Assembly: GCF_009823805.1 (NCBI RefSeq)
Contig: NZ_WUEK01000016.1
Span: 55,875 to 119,874 of the forward strand
Length of the DNA stretch: 64,000 nucleotides
Direction of reading: 5' to 3'
Source: Nocardioides flavescens
GTDB taxonomy: Bacteria; Actinomycetota; Actinomycetes; Propionibacteriales; Nocardioidaceae
Part shown: positions 1-8,113 of the stretch, piece by piece
How positions within the stretch are numbered: position 1 is the first letter of the stretch
Layout: every line of letters starts with the position of its first letter
Position numbers and translations under genes: made by a program
Notes under the pieces: generated by a model
Told to the model about the DNA's origin: nothing
What the model saw: only the letters and a program-made list of their open reading frames with translations
The model's database searches: none

Positions 1-12
1 AGCGTCAGAGCC

Positions 13-159
13 GTGAACCGACCCGTGCTGCTCGTCCCGTCGCTCGTCCTGACCGCCCTCGTGCTCTGGGGCGCGGCCGCACCACCCGCGACGGCGACGT
101 GGGCGCCGCCGCCGGTCGATCCCGCCCCCGGGGGGCCACTGCTGGGGGTCGGTCGGTGA
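13..159 (+). CDS. Small secreted-type ORF or end of an upstream gene
   Basis: A GTG-started frame encodes 48 residues: a hydrophobic stretch (about residues 4-22) followed by a Pro/Ala-rich tail. The same frame is open to the left edge, so this may be the last codons of a longer gene rather than a complete one. I recognise no family. It ends about 40 bases before the next gene on the same strand. Confidence 0.3.
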   Translation: MNRPVLLVPSLVLTALVLWGAAAPPATATWAPPPVDPAPGGPLLGVGR

Positions 160-201
160 GCGCCCCTGCGCGGGCCTCGCCGGTCTGGCACGATCCAGAC
201 C

Positions 202-1356
202 ATGGAGCGCGGCCTGCTCGACCCGGAGCAGTTCGACCGGCTCTGGTCGCGCGGGCGCACCTCGGCACGCACCGCCCTGCGCACCGGCCTGGGACGGTTC
301 GGCGACAAGCGGTGGCAGATCCTGCAGTGCGCCATCGCTGCGGGTGTCGCCTGGCTGATCGCCGCCGACCTCCTCGGGCACCCCAAGCCGTTCTTCGCTC
401 CGGTCGCGGCGGTCGTCAGCCTCGGCACGTCGTACGGCCAGCGGTTGCGGCGGGTCGTGGAGGTGACCCTGGGGGTCGCGGTCGGGGTGTTCCTGGCCGA
501 CCTGCTCGTCGCCGGCATCGGCTCGGGGTGGTGGCAGCTGAGCCTCATCGTCGCCCTGTCGATGTCGATCGCCTTCGTCCTCGACGGGGGCCAGCTGTTC
601 GTGACGCAGGCGGCGGTGCAGTCGATCGTGATCGCCTCGCTCGTGCCGGCGCCCTCCCAGGCCTTCGTGCGGTGGAGCGACGCCGTGGTCGGAGGGCTGG
701 TCGCCCTCGTGGCCGCGACCCTGGTGCCGGCCGCCCCGCTGCGGCGTCCTCGCGAGCAGGCAGCGAAGGTCGTGCGCAAGATCGCCGAGCTGCTGCGCGC
801 CGCCGGCGAGGTGATGGTCGACGGCGAGGCGCGCCGCGGGATGGCGCTGCTGGCCGACGCCCGCGCGACCGACAGCCTGATCCGTGAGCTCCAGGACGCC
901 GCCGACGAGGGCATGGCCGTCGTCGAGTCCTCACCGTTCCGGATCCGGCACCGGCCGGGCATCCGGCGGATGGCCGACCTCGTCGAGCCGCTGGACCGGG
1001 CGCTGCGCAGCACCCGTGTGCTCGTGCGCCAGACCGCGGTCGCGGCCTACCACGGACGCGAGGTGCCGAAGTCCTACAGCCTGCTGGCGATCGACCTCGC
1101 CGACGCCGCCGACCAGGTCGCCGACGAGCTCGAGGCCAACCGGATGGCGGTCGGCGCGCGCGAGGCGCTGCTGGCGGTGGGGGAGGCCTCCGGGCTCGTC
1201 GAGCGGGCCTCGGCGATGACGGCCGAGACGCTGCTCGTGCAGCTGCGCTCGGTCACCGTCGACCTGCTGCTGCTCACCGGCATGACGCAGATCGAGTCCA
1301 CCGAGGCGTTGCCGCCACCGCCGGACTGGGACGGCCCCCGGGAGTCGGATGGCTGA
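202..1356 (+). CDS. FUSC / aromatic-acid-exporter-like membrane protein
   Basis: The 384-residue protein has an N-terminal membrane half (about residues 40-175) with several short hydrophobic segments. A soluble, helical, Arg/Glu-rich C-terminal half follows. This half-membrane, half-coiled layout is that of the FUSC / aromatic acid exporter (ArAE) family, members of which move organic acids out of the cell. The substrate cannot be read from sequence. The ATG at 202 is kept because the hydrophobic region starts soon after it. The 3' end overlaps the start of the DNA polymerase IV gene by 8 bases, so the two are probably co-transcribed. Confidence 0.65.
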   Translation: MERGLLDPEQFDRLWSRGRTSARTALRTGLGRFGDKRWQILQCAIAAGVAWLIAADLLGHPKPFFAPVAAVVSLGTSYGQRLRRVVEVTLGVAVGVFLADLLVAGIGSGWWQLSLIVALSMSIAFVLDGGQLFVTQAAVQSIVIASLVPAPSQAFVRWSDAVVGGLVALVAATLVPAAPLRRPREQAAKVVRKIAELLRAAGEVMVDGEARRGMALLADARATDSLIRELQDAADEGMAVVESSPFRIRHRPGIRRMADLVEPLDRALRSTRVLVRQTAVAAYHGREVPKSYSLLAIDLADAADQVADELEANRMAVGAREALLAVGEASGLVERASAMTAETLLVQLRSVTVDLLLLTGMTQIESTEALPPPPDWDGPRESDG

Positions 1357-2641
1357 CGCCGTCGAGCCCGCCGGGCCGCCGGACGTCGGGCAAGGCGTCG
1401 GGCACTGGGTGCTGCACGTCGACCTCGACCAGTTCCTGGCCGCGGTCGAGGTGCTGCGGCGCCCCGAGCTCGCCGGTCTCCCGGTGGTCGTCGGCGGCGA
1501 CGGCGACCCGACCAAGCGTGGCGTCGTCTCGACCGCGTCCTACGAGGCACGGGCCCACGGCGTCGGCTCCGGCATGCCGCTGCGGATCGCGGCACGCAAG
1601 TGCCCCGAGGCGGTGTTCCTGCCGGTCGACCGGCCGGCCTACGACGCCGCGTCAGCCGAGGTGATGGCGACGCTGCGCGCGCTCGAGTGGGACGGGCACC
1701 CCGTCGTCGTCGAGGTCCTGGGGTGGGACGAGGCGTTCGTCGCCGCGGCCGCGCGACCCGCCGACGCAACGACGGGTGCCGCGACCCGCGGCGCGTCGTA
1801 CATCGGTCGCGGCCGCCCGTGGGCCGGTGCCGACGACGCACACGGACTGACACCGGTGGTGGAGGCGGGGCAGGGGAGCCTCCCACCCGTGATCCCCGAG
1901 GGGAAGGGGGCCCTGGGAGGGTCTCGTCCGGGCCCCGGCTCGCCCACCGACCCGCGGGTCTTCGCGGCGCTGATCCGGGAGCGGGTGCTGGAGGCGACGC
2001 AGCTCCACTGCTCGGTGGGGATCGGCGACAACAAGCTGCGGGCGAAGATCGCGACGGAGTTCGGCAAGCCGCGGGGCAGTTTCGTGCTGACGGCGCAGAA
2101 CTGGTCGGAGGTCATAGGAGAGCGCCCGACGCGGGCGCTGTGGGGAGTGGGGTCGAAGACCGCGAGGAAGCTGGCCGCGCTGGGCATCGAGACCGTCGAC
2201 CAGCTGGCCCGCAGTGACGTGCGGGTGCTGGCGGCGGAGCTGGGCCCGACGATGGGGCCGTGGTACCACCGGCTCGGGCGCGGGGCCGGCGACAGCGTGG
2301 TGAGCGGCGAGCCCTACGTGCCGCGGGCGCACGGGCGGGAGACGACCTTCCAGACCGACCTCGAGGACTGGGTCGAGGTCGCCGCCGAGGTGAGGGCGCT
2401 GACCGAGCGGGTCAAGGCCGACATCGACGCGGAGGGCCGGTCGGCGGCGCGGGTCGGGCTCAAGCTGCGCTACCGCCCGTTCTCCACCGTCACCCGCAGC
2501 CTCACGCTGCCGGAGCCGACGACCGACCTCGCGACGCTGCAGACCGCAGCGGTCAGCCTGCTCGAGCGCGTCGAGCAGGACCGGGCGGTGCGGCTGCTCG
2601 GGGTGCGCCTGGAGATGGTGCCCCCGCCCGGCGGCTACTGA
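1349..2641 (+). CDS. dinB: DNA polymerase IV (Y family, DinP/DinB2 type) with an internal insertion
   Basis: Translesion DNA polymerase of the Y family, 430 residues. The N-terminal VDLDQF motif supplies the first catalytic Asp. The second acidic motif reads GWDEAF, with D127/E128, and this GWDEA form rather than SxDEA is typical of the mycobacterial DinP group. The palm resumes at DPRVF (residue 201) and continues through HCSVGIGDNK, a helix-hairpin-helix (VGSKTARKL) and a little-finger domain. Between roughly residues 135 and 199 lies a Gly/Pro/Ala-rich stretch of about 65 residues with no counterpart in relatives I recall, where the two blocks are nearly contiguous. The frame is intact across it. 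Confidence 0.88.
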   Translation: MADAVEPAGPPDVGQGVGHWVLHVDLDQFLAAVEVLRRPELAGLPVVVGGDGDPTKRGVVSTASYEARAHGVGSGMPLRIAARKCPEAVFLPVDRPAYDAASAEVMATLRALEWDGHPVVVEVLGWDEAFVAAAARPADATTGAATRGASYIGRGRPWAGADDAHGLTPVVEAGQGSLPPVIPEGKGALGGSRPGPGSPTDPRVFAALIRERVLEATQLHCSVGIGDNKLRAKIATEFGKPRGSFVLTAQNWSEVIGERPTRALWGVGSKTARKLAALGIETVDQLARSDVRVLAAELGPTMGPWYHRLGRGAGDSVVSGEPYVPRAHGRETTFQTDLEDWVEVAAEVRALTERVKADIDAEGRSAARVGLKLRYRPFSTVTRSLTLPEPTTDLATLQTAAVSLLERVEQDRAVRLLGVRLEMVPPPGGY

Positions 2642-2658
2642 GCACCGCCGGTCAGGGC

Positions 2659-3792
2659 TCAGCGGCCGAGCGAGTCCCGCAGCTCCCGCACGACGGAGTC
2701 GACGACGGCGACGAGGTCGCCGTCGGTGGCGGCCGCGACCGCCCGCTGGCGCTGGTACGACGCCCCGCGGGTCGCGATCTCGAGGACCGAGGCGAGCTCG
2801 GCGGAGCAGCCGAGGCGCTCGGCGACCGGCTCGAGGCGCGCGACGAGGTCGGCGAGGTCGTCGAGGACGAGCCGCTCGGAGGAGTCGGCGTCGAGGATGA
2901 CGATGGCCTCGAGGCCGTAGCGCGCGGCGCGCCACTTGTTCTCCTGCACGTGCCACGGTGGCAGCACGGGCAGGGGCTCGCCCGCGGCGAGGCGGGTGTC
3001 GAGGTCGACGACCAGGCAGTGCATCAGGGCGACGAGGGCGCCCAGCTCGCCGAGGGTCGAGACGCCGTCGCAGATCCGGTTCTCGAGGGTGCCGAGGTGC
3101 GGGGCGGGCCGCACGTCCCAGCGCACCTCGTTGAGCTCGTCGATGACCCCGGTGGTGACCTGGTCGCCGACGAAGGACTCGAACTCCGACCACTGCGAGA
3201 ACTGGAACGGCAGCCCCGCGGTCGGCAGCTGCTGGAACATCAGCGCGCGGTTGGAGGCGTAGCCGGTGTCGACCCCGGCCCAGATCGGCGAGGACGCCGA
3301 GAGGGCCTGCAGGTGGGGGTGGTAGTTGAGCAGCGACGACAGCACCGGCATCACCCGCGCCTGCTCGGGCAGCCCGACGTGCACGTGCACGCCCCAGATG
3401 AGCATCTGCCGCCCCCACCACTGGGTGCGGTTGATGAGCTCCTCGTAGCGGTGGCCCTCGGTCAGCTGCTGCCCGGTCCACGATGCGAACGGGTGGGTGC
3501 CGCCGCCGTAGAGGTCGAGGCCGAGGTCGTCGGCCGCGGGCACGACGCCCTCGAGGGTGCGGCTGAGGTCGTCCATCGCCTCGGCCACGGTGTGGCACTT
3601 GCCGGTGACGACCTCGACGGTGTTCTTGAGCAGCTCCTTGTGCACCCGGCCCGGGTCGTCGAGGCGCGCCTTGGCCCGCGCGAACAGGTGCGCGGCGTCG
3701 TTGCGCAGGTCGCGGGTGCGCCGGTCGACCAGCGCCAGCTCCCACTCCACGCCGAGGGTGGGCTCGGGGGAGCCGTGGAAGTCGATCCGCAC
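2659..3792 (-). CDS. Carboxylate-amine ligase of the glutamate-cysteine ligase (YbdK/GCS2) family
   Basis: At 377 residues this matches the usual size of the YbdK-type GCS2 family, which joins an amino acid to the gamma-carboxyl of glutamate using ATP. Family landmarks are the early GVEWELALVD strand, the HVHVGLP motif and the TLENRICDG segment late in the fold. Such proteins in actinobacteria are often annotated glutamate-cysteine ligase, but their true acceptor is uncertain, so the product is named at family level. It is convergent with dinB (17-base gap). The upstream DUF402 gene stops 4 bases before this start, suggesting one transcript. Confidence 0.8.
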   Translation of the reverse strand: MRIDFHGSPEPTLGVEWELALVDRRTRDLRNDAAHLFARAKARLDDPGRVHKELLKNTVEVVTGKCHTVAEAMDDLSRTLEGVVPAADDLGLDLYGGGTHPFASWTGQQLTEGHRYEELINRTQWWGRQMLIWGVHVHVGLPEQARVMPVLSSLLNYHPHLQALSASSPIWAGVDTGYASNRALMFQQLPTAGLPFQFSQWSEFESFVGDQVTTGVIDELNEVRWDVRPAPHLGTLENRICDGVSTLGELGALVALMHCLVVDLDTRLAAGEPLPVLPPWHVQENKWRAARYGLEAIVILDADSSERLVLDDLADLVARLEPVAERLGCSAELASVLEIATRGASYQRQRAVAAATDGDLVAVVDSVVRELRDSLGR

Positions 3793-3796
3793 CGGA

Positions 3797-4324
3797 TCAG
3801 CGTGTCACAGCGGCGAGCACGTCGAGCCAGCGCTGCGCCGTCGTCCCGTCGTACGGCGGCACGCGGCTCGTCACCGCGGACAGCACCTCGTCGCACGAGC
3901 GCCGGGCGAGGTCGACGACCTCGGGCGGGTAGCCGAAGGCCACCTGGTGCTCCTCGAACTCGTCCTCGTCGTCGACGAAGACCGTGCGGTCGAGCCGCTC
4001 GATCACGTCGAGGTCGAGGTCGACGGCCCGCACGACGGACCCGTCCCACCGCGGCACGGTCGTCATGTCGACGTAGGTCCACACGATGCCGCCGGGGCCG
4101 TGGAAGGTCGCGACGCACGGTGCGTCGGGCAGCAGGGTCACCTGGTCGTTGGTGGACACGAACGACGCCCCCGGCCGCGCCATGAGCGTGCCGGTGGGGA
4201 AGCCGATCCAGTCACCGTGCTCGTCGGAGCCGAGGTGCAGCGCCGGCATCTCCCAGTGCGGCCGCTCGCCCCACTTGGTGGTGGCGAGGCGGACCGGGGC
4301 TCCGAGGGGCAGGTCGACGGGCAC
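3797..4324 (-). CDS. DUF402 domain protein
   Basis: A 175-residue protein with the DUF402 fold: a beta-rich N-terminal half with a WTYVDMTT strand, then the acidic segment DLDLDVIERLD and a Glu/Asp-rich loop ending in a C-terminal helical tail. Characterised DUF402 members (FomD, YgaC-like) are metal-dependent phosphodiesterase/nucleotidyl hydrolases, and the clustered Asp residues fit that chemistry. The substrate here is unknown. It lies just upstream of the YbdK-like ligase on the same strand. Confidence 0.7.
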   Translation of the reverse strand: MPVDLPLGAPVRLATTKWGERPHWEMPALHLGSDEHGDWIGFPTGTLMARPGASFVSTNDQVTLLPDAPCVATFHGPGGIVWTYVDMTTVPRWDGSVVRAVDLDLDVIERLDRTVFVDDEDEFEEHQVAFGYPPEVVDLARRSCDEVLSAVTSRVPPYDGTTAQRWLDVLAAVTR

Positions 4325-4360
4325 CCGTCCTTCCTACCCCAGGCGGAGCACCTCGCGGGA

Positions 4361-5203
4361 TCAGACGATCTGCGTCTTCGGCGGCAGCACCCGCTTGGAG
4401 GCGATGGCGACGACGTCCTGGTAGCGCGAGCCGAGCAGCTTGCCCATCGTGTGCAGCGCGTGGGCGTCGATGCCGACCAGCACGCGTGCCTTGTTCTTGA
4501 GGATGCCGGCGATGATGACCTCGGCGGCCCGCTCGGGGGTCATCTTGGCGAGCTTCTCGTCGAAGAACTTGGCCGTCTTCTCCTGCGACTCCTTCGCCGA
4601 GACGCGGGCGTTGCGGGCGATCGCGGTCTTGATGCCGCCGGGGTGCACCGAGGTGACGCCGACCGGGTGACCGGCGATGAGCATCTCCTCGCGCAGCGCC
4701 TCGGTCATGCCGCGCACGGCGTACTTGGTGGCGTTGTACATCGACTGTCCCGGCATCGAGACCAGCCCGAAGAGCGAGGACAGGTTGACGACGTGGCCGT
4801 CGCCGGAGGCGATGAGGTGGGGCAGGAACTCCTTGGTGCCGTGCACGACGCCCCAGAAGTTGACCCCGATGATCCAGTCGATGTCGGAGTAGTCGAGGTC
4901 GTCGAGGTCCCCCGACAGTGCGACGCCGGCGTTGTTGATCACGACGTTGACCCGGCCGAGGTCCTGCACGACGTCGAGGGCGTAGCGCTGCATCGCCCCG
5001 CGGTCGCTCACGTCGAGGCGGTCCGAGCGCACGCGGCGCACGCCAGCCCGCTCGACCAGCGAGACGGTCTCGGCGAGTCCGGCCTCGTCGACGTCGGAGA
5101 GGGCGAGCAGCGAGCCGCGGCGGGCCAGGTCGAGGGCGAGGGCGCGGCCGATGCCGGAGCCGGCGCCGGTGATCACGACCACCTTGTCGTCGAGCGTCTT
5201 CAT
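4361..5203 (-). CDS. Short-chain dehydrogenase/reductase
   Basis: A classical SDR of 280 residues. The Rossmann TGAGSGIG motif is at residues 12-19, NNAG at 90-93, the catalytic Ser near 142, and Tyr156-x3-Lys160 complete the active site. An Asp in the second strand (SDVDEA) suggests NAD rather than NADP, which is inference. Its ATG overlaps the stop of the Baeyer-Villiger monooxygenase by 4 bases, so the two are translated from one message. A ketone/alcohol oxidation pair is the natural reading: the SDR interconverts alcohol and ketone and the monooxygenase inserts oxygen into the ketone. Confidence 0.88.
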   Translation of the reverse strand: MKTLDDKVVVITGAGSGIGRALALDLARRGSLLALSDVDEAGLAETVSLVERAGVRRVRSDRLDVSDRGAMQRYALDVVQDLGRVNVVINNAGVALSGDLDDLDYSDIDWIIGVNFWGVVHGTKEFLPHLIASGDGHVVNLSSLFGLVSMPGQSMYNATKYAVRGMTEALREEMLIAGHPVGVTSVHPGGIKTAIARNARVSAKESQEKTAKFFDEKLAKMTPERAAEVIIAGILKNKARVLVGIDAHALHTMGKLLGSRYQDVVAIASKRVLPPKTQIV

Positions 5204-6738
5204 GCGGAGACAACCTCCTGGAGGGGGTGGGCGGTGGCGGGGGTGACGGCGTACGCCGAGCGGTCGAAGCGGCGGGTCTCGGCGCGGAAGGCGAACGTCG
5301 AGCGGGGCCAGAGCGTGGTGTTGCGCCCGTGCTCGTCGAGGTACCAGCTCGAGCAGCCGCCGACGTTCCAGACCGTGGGGCGCATCCGCTCCTGCAGGTC
5401 CTCGTTGTAGCTCGCGGCGGCCTCCTCGGTGACCTCGAGCGTGGCGAGGCCGTGCTCGCGCGCGGTGCGCACGGCGTCGGTGAGGTAGGCGACCTGCGAC
5501 TCGATCATGAACACCATGGAGGAGTGCCCGAGGCCGGTGTTGGGGCCCACGATGAAGAACAGGTTGGGGAACTCCGGCACCGTCGCGCCCTTGTAGGCGC
5601 TCATCCCGACCTCGTCCCAGCGGGCGCGCAGCGTGCGGCCATCACGGCCGACGACGTGCTCGGCGATGGGCAGGTCGGTGGTGTAGAAGCCGGTCGCCAC
5701 GATCAGCACGTCGATCTCGCGCTCGGTGCCGTCGGCGGTGACGACCGCGTTGCCGGTGACCTCGGCGATGCCGTCGGTGACGAGGTCGACGTGGGGCTGG
5801 TCGAGCGCGGGGTACCAGTCGTTGGAGAGCAGGATCCGCTTGCAGAACGGCGTGAAGTCGGGCGTCACCTTGCGGCGCAGCTCCGGGTCCTTGATGCCGC
5901 GGCGGATGTTGAGCAGGCCCAGCGCGCGCGGGGCCGCCGTGAGCGCCGGGTAGCGGACGTAGGACGGCACGTTGGACTCGCGGATCCAGTAGTCGGCGAC
6001 CCGGTAGGCCTTCTGGACCCCGGGGACGTGACGCATCGCGAGCCGCTCGGCCTTGGTGTAGCGACGCGCCACGCGCGGCAGGATCCACGGCGCGGTGCGC
6101 TGGTAGACGTCGAGGTGGGCGGCCTGCTTCGCGACCTCGGGGACGAGCTGGATGGACGAGGCGCCGGTGCCGATGACCGCGACCCGCTTGCCGGTGAGGT
6201 CGACTGAGTGGTCCCACTGGGCGGAGTGGAACAGCTCGCCCTGGAACCCCTCGATCCCCTCGATGGCGGGGAGCCTCGGCGCGGAGAGCGCGCCGGCGGC
6301 GACCACGACGAACTGCGCGTCGTACGTCGCGCCGGAGGTCGTCACCCGCCAGCGCTGCGCGGCGTCGTCCCAGGCGAGGTCCTCGACGGTGGTGTCGAAG
6401 ACGAACCGGTCGAGCGTGCCGGAGCGCTCCGCGACGGACTGGATGTAGTCCTGGATCTCCGGCTGCGGTGAGTAGGAGCTCGACCACTCGGGATTGGGCG
6501 CGAAGGAGAAGGAGTAGAGCTGGCTCGGGACGTCGCAGGCGGCGCCGGGGTAGGTGTTGTCGCGCCAGGTGCCGCCGACGTCGGAGCCGCGCTCGACCAC
6601 GACGAAGTCGCGCTCGCCGTCCTCCTGCAGCCGGATCGCCGCGCACAGGCCGGAGAAGCCGGCGCCGACGATCAGCGTCTTGACGGTCACGGTCGCTGCG
6701 GTGCGCGTCGGTGCGGTGACGCCTGGGGAGGGTGCCAT
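5200..6738 (-). CDS. Baeyer-Villiger-type flavin monooxygenase
   Basis: A 512-residue NADPH/FAD monooxygenase that converts ketones to esters or lactones. The FAD-binding GAGFSG motif is at residues 25-30. The Baeyer-Villiger fingerprint FxGxxxHxxxW is exact at F165-W175. The NADPH motif GTGASS is at 190-195, and an ATGFYTTD strand lies near the C-terminus. The frame is open further upstream, but ATG at 6738 is chosen because the FAD motif then sits at its normal distance and the extension would run across the divergent TetR gene. The operon continues into the SDR. Confidence 0.88.
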   Translation of the reverse strand: MAPSPGVTAPTRTAATVTVKTLIVGAGFSGLCAAIRLQEDGERDFVVVERGSDVGGTWRDNTYPGAACDVPSQLYSFSFAPNPEWSSSYSPQPEIQDYIQSVAERSGTLDRFVFDTTVEDLAWDDAAQRWRVTTSGATYDAQFVVVAAGALSAPRLPAIEGIEGFQGELFHSAQWDHSVDLTGKRVAVIGTGASSIQLVPEVAKQAAHLDVYQRTAPWILPRVARRYTKAERLAMRHVPGVQKAYRVADYWIRESNVPSYVRYPALTAAPRALGLLNIRRGIKDPELRRKVTPDFTPFCKRILLSNDWYPALDQPHVDLVTDGIAEVTGNAVVTADGTEREIDVLIVATGFYTTDLPIAEHVVGRDGRTLRARWDEVGMSAYKGATVPEFPNLFFIVGPNTGLGHSSMVFMIESQVAYLTDAVRTAREHGLATLEVTEEAAASYNEDLQERMRPTVWNVGGCSSWYLDEHGRNTTLWPRSTFAFRAETRRFDRSAYAVTPATAHPLQEVVSA

Positions 6739-6756
6739 GGCACGACGGTAGTGGCG

Positions 6757-6777
6757 TTGTTGAACGAGCGTCAATAA
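6757..6777. promoter_or_regulatory. Candidate TetR operator in the divergent monooxygenase/TetR promoter
   Basis: The 48-base gap between the two divergent starts holds an inverted repeat of the form TTRTTGA-N7-TCAAYAA, with 7-base arms and one mismatched pair. It lies 9 bases before the GTG of the TetR gene. Size and symmetry fit a TetR-family dimer site able to repress both promoters. Binding is inferred. Confidence 0.55.
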
Positions 6778-6786
6778 GATGGTCGC

Positions 6787-7392
6787 GTGAGCGCCCCCAC
6801 ACGGTCCCGGCTCGCGCCCGACGAGCGGCGCGACCAGCTGCTCGAGCTCGGTGTCTCCCTGCTGGCCGACCGGCCGCTGGAGGCGCTGACCATCGACCTG
6901 CTCGCCGAGCAGGGCGGCATCTCGCGCGGGCTGCTCTACCACTACTTCGGCTCGAAGCAGGCCTTCCACCTGGCCGTCGTGCGCCGGGCGGCAGACGACC
7001 TGATCGCCCGCACCGCGCCCCCGGCGCACGGTGATCCGCTCGAGCGCCTGCACACCGGCACCGTCGCCTACGTCGACTACGTGCTCGCCTCCTACGACGG
7101 CTACGTCTCGCTCGTGCGCGGCGCCGCCGGCGGCAACGCCGAGCTGCGTGAGATCTACGAGGAGGTGCGCGCAGCGCTGTCCGACCGGATCTTCGACGAG
7201 GACCCCGACGGGCTCCTCGTCACCGACACCCCCGCCCACCGCCTGCTCGTGCGCGGCTGGACGGCGATGGTCGAGGAGCTCGTGCTCGCCTGGGCCGCCG
7301 ACGAGCGCGCCGGCCGCGCCCGGCTCACCCGCGCCGAGCTCGACGGGCTCGTCGTCGGAGCGCTACCGGCGCTCCTCGCCGCTGCCCCCTGA
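6787..7392 (+). CDS. TetR-family transcriptional regulator
   Basis: A 201-residue regulator with an N-terminal helix-turn-helix: LTIDLLAEQGGISRGLLYHY followed by FGSKQ is the classic TetR DNA-recognition segment (about residues 38-62). The C-terminal ligand domain is divergent. It is transcribed away from the Baeyer-Villiger/SDR operon and shares a palindrome-containing intergenic region with it, so it most likely represses that operon and itself until a ketone-type inducer binds. The 3' end overlaps the convergent small gene at 7363 by 30 bases. Confidence 0.85.
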   Translation: MSAPTRSRLAPDERRDQLLELGVSLLADRPLEALTIDLLAEQGGISRGLLYHYFGSKQAFHLAVVRRAADDLIARTAPPAHGDPLERLHTGTVAYVDYVLASYDGYVSLVRGAAGGNAELREIYEEVRAALSDRIFDEDPDGLLVTDTPAHRLLVRGWTAMVEELVLAWAADERAGRARLTRAELDGLVVGALPALLAAAP

Positions 7393-7716
7393 CGCGTGGT
7401 CGGCCGCCCGACCCTCCGCGACGAGGCGAGCGCGCTCTTCGGGTCGCAGGGCGTGCCAGGCGTGCTGGACCTCGGTCATGCCACGGTCGGCGAGGAGGCG
7501 GAGCTCCGGGTCGGCGGCGAGCTCGCGCAGGCTGAGCCGTCCTTCCAGGACCCTGCCGATCCCTTCACGGAGAGCGGCGTTCCCGGGCTCGTCCGCCAGA
7601 CGGCGGCGCAGGTCGCCCAGCGAGCTGCGGAGCAGGGCCGCGGCGCGCGGGTCCCCGTCGACGAACTCCGCGATGCTGTCGGGCGAGCCGTCCGACGAGC
7701 CTTGCGACGGGCTCAC
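7363..7716 (-). CDS. Small hypothetical protein, last gene of the WXG100/toxin operon
   Basis: A 117-residue, mostly alpha-helical, Arg/Glu-rich protein with GTG start. It has no signal peptide, membrane segment or motif I recognise. The GTG overlaps the stop of the preceding gene by 4 bases, placing it at the end of a five-gene minus-strand operon that begins with two WXG100 proteins. By position it could be a second immunity protein or a chaperone, but nothing in the sequence proves this. Confidence 0.55.
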   Translation of the reverse strand: MSPSQGSSDGSPDSIAEFVDGDPRAAALLRSSLGDLRRRLADEPGNAALREGIGRVLEGRLSLRELAADPELRLLADRGMTEVQHAWHALRPEERARLVAEGRAADHASGGSGEERR

Positions 7717-8108
7717 GACGGATCCAGGCTCGAGCGTCCGAGGGTGTGCTGGTCCCAGGCGTCGACGTACGCGCGCGACTGCGGGCCGAGGTGCTCGGCC
7801 AGCAGCGACGGGTGCAGGCGATGGCCGGACACCGCGCTCGCCAGGGCCTCCAGGAAGCCGGTGCAGATGGCGTTGCGCATCCGCTGGTCCGAGCCAGCCA
7901 GGTGGCGCTCGACGACGGCCAGCGCCTCGCCGAACCGGTCCGGGGCGAGACGCTCGGCGCGTCGCGCGAGCGCACCGCCCACCTCCCCCAGCCAGAGCGT
8001 GGGGGCGTCGGGGTCGGGGACGGGATCGTCCCCGGCCTCGGTCATCGCCTCGCGCAGCTCGGGGACGGCGGCGAACAGCTCCCGGGCGAGGTCGTCGAGC
8101 TCGGTCAT
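7713..8108 (-). CDS. Probable immunity protein of the toxin module
   Basis: The 131-residue acidic protein begins MTELDD five bases after the toxin gene ends. Its helical pattern (LARELFAAVPELREAM, then a conserved-looking RMRNAICTGFLEAL segment) resembles small single-domain proteins encoded directly after polymorphic toxins. The family assignment is from memory and needs checking. Acidic composition, size and position immediately 3' of the toxin are the usual signs of an immunity protein. It overlaps the next gene by 4 bases. Confidence 0.5.
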   Translation of the reverse strand: MTELDDLARELFAAVPELREAMTEAGDDPVPDPDAPTLWLGEVGGALARRAERLAPDRFGEALAVVERHLAGSDQRMRNAICTGFLEALASAVSGHRLHPSLLAEHLGPQSRAYVDAWDQHTLGRSSLDPS

Positions 8109-8113
8109 GGCAC

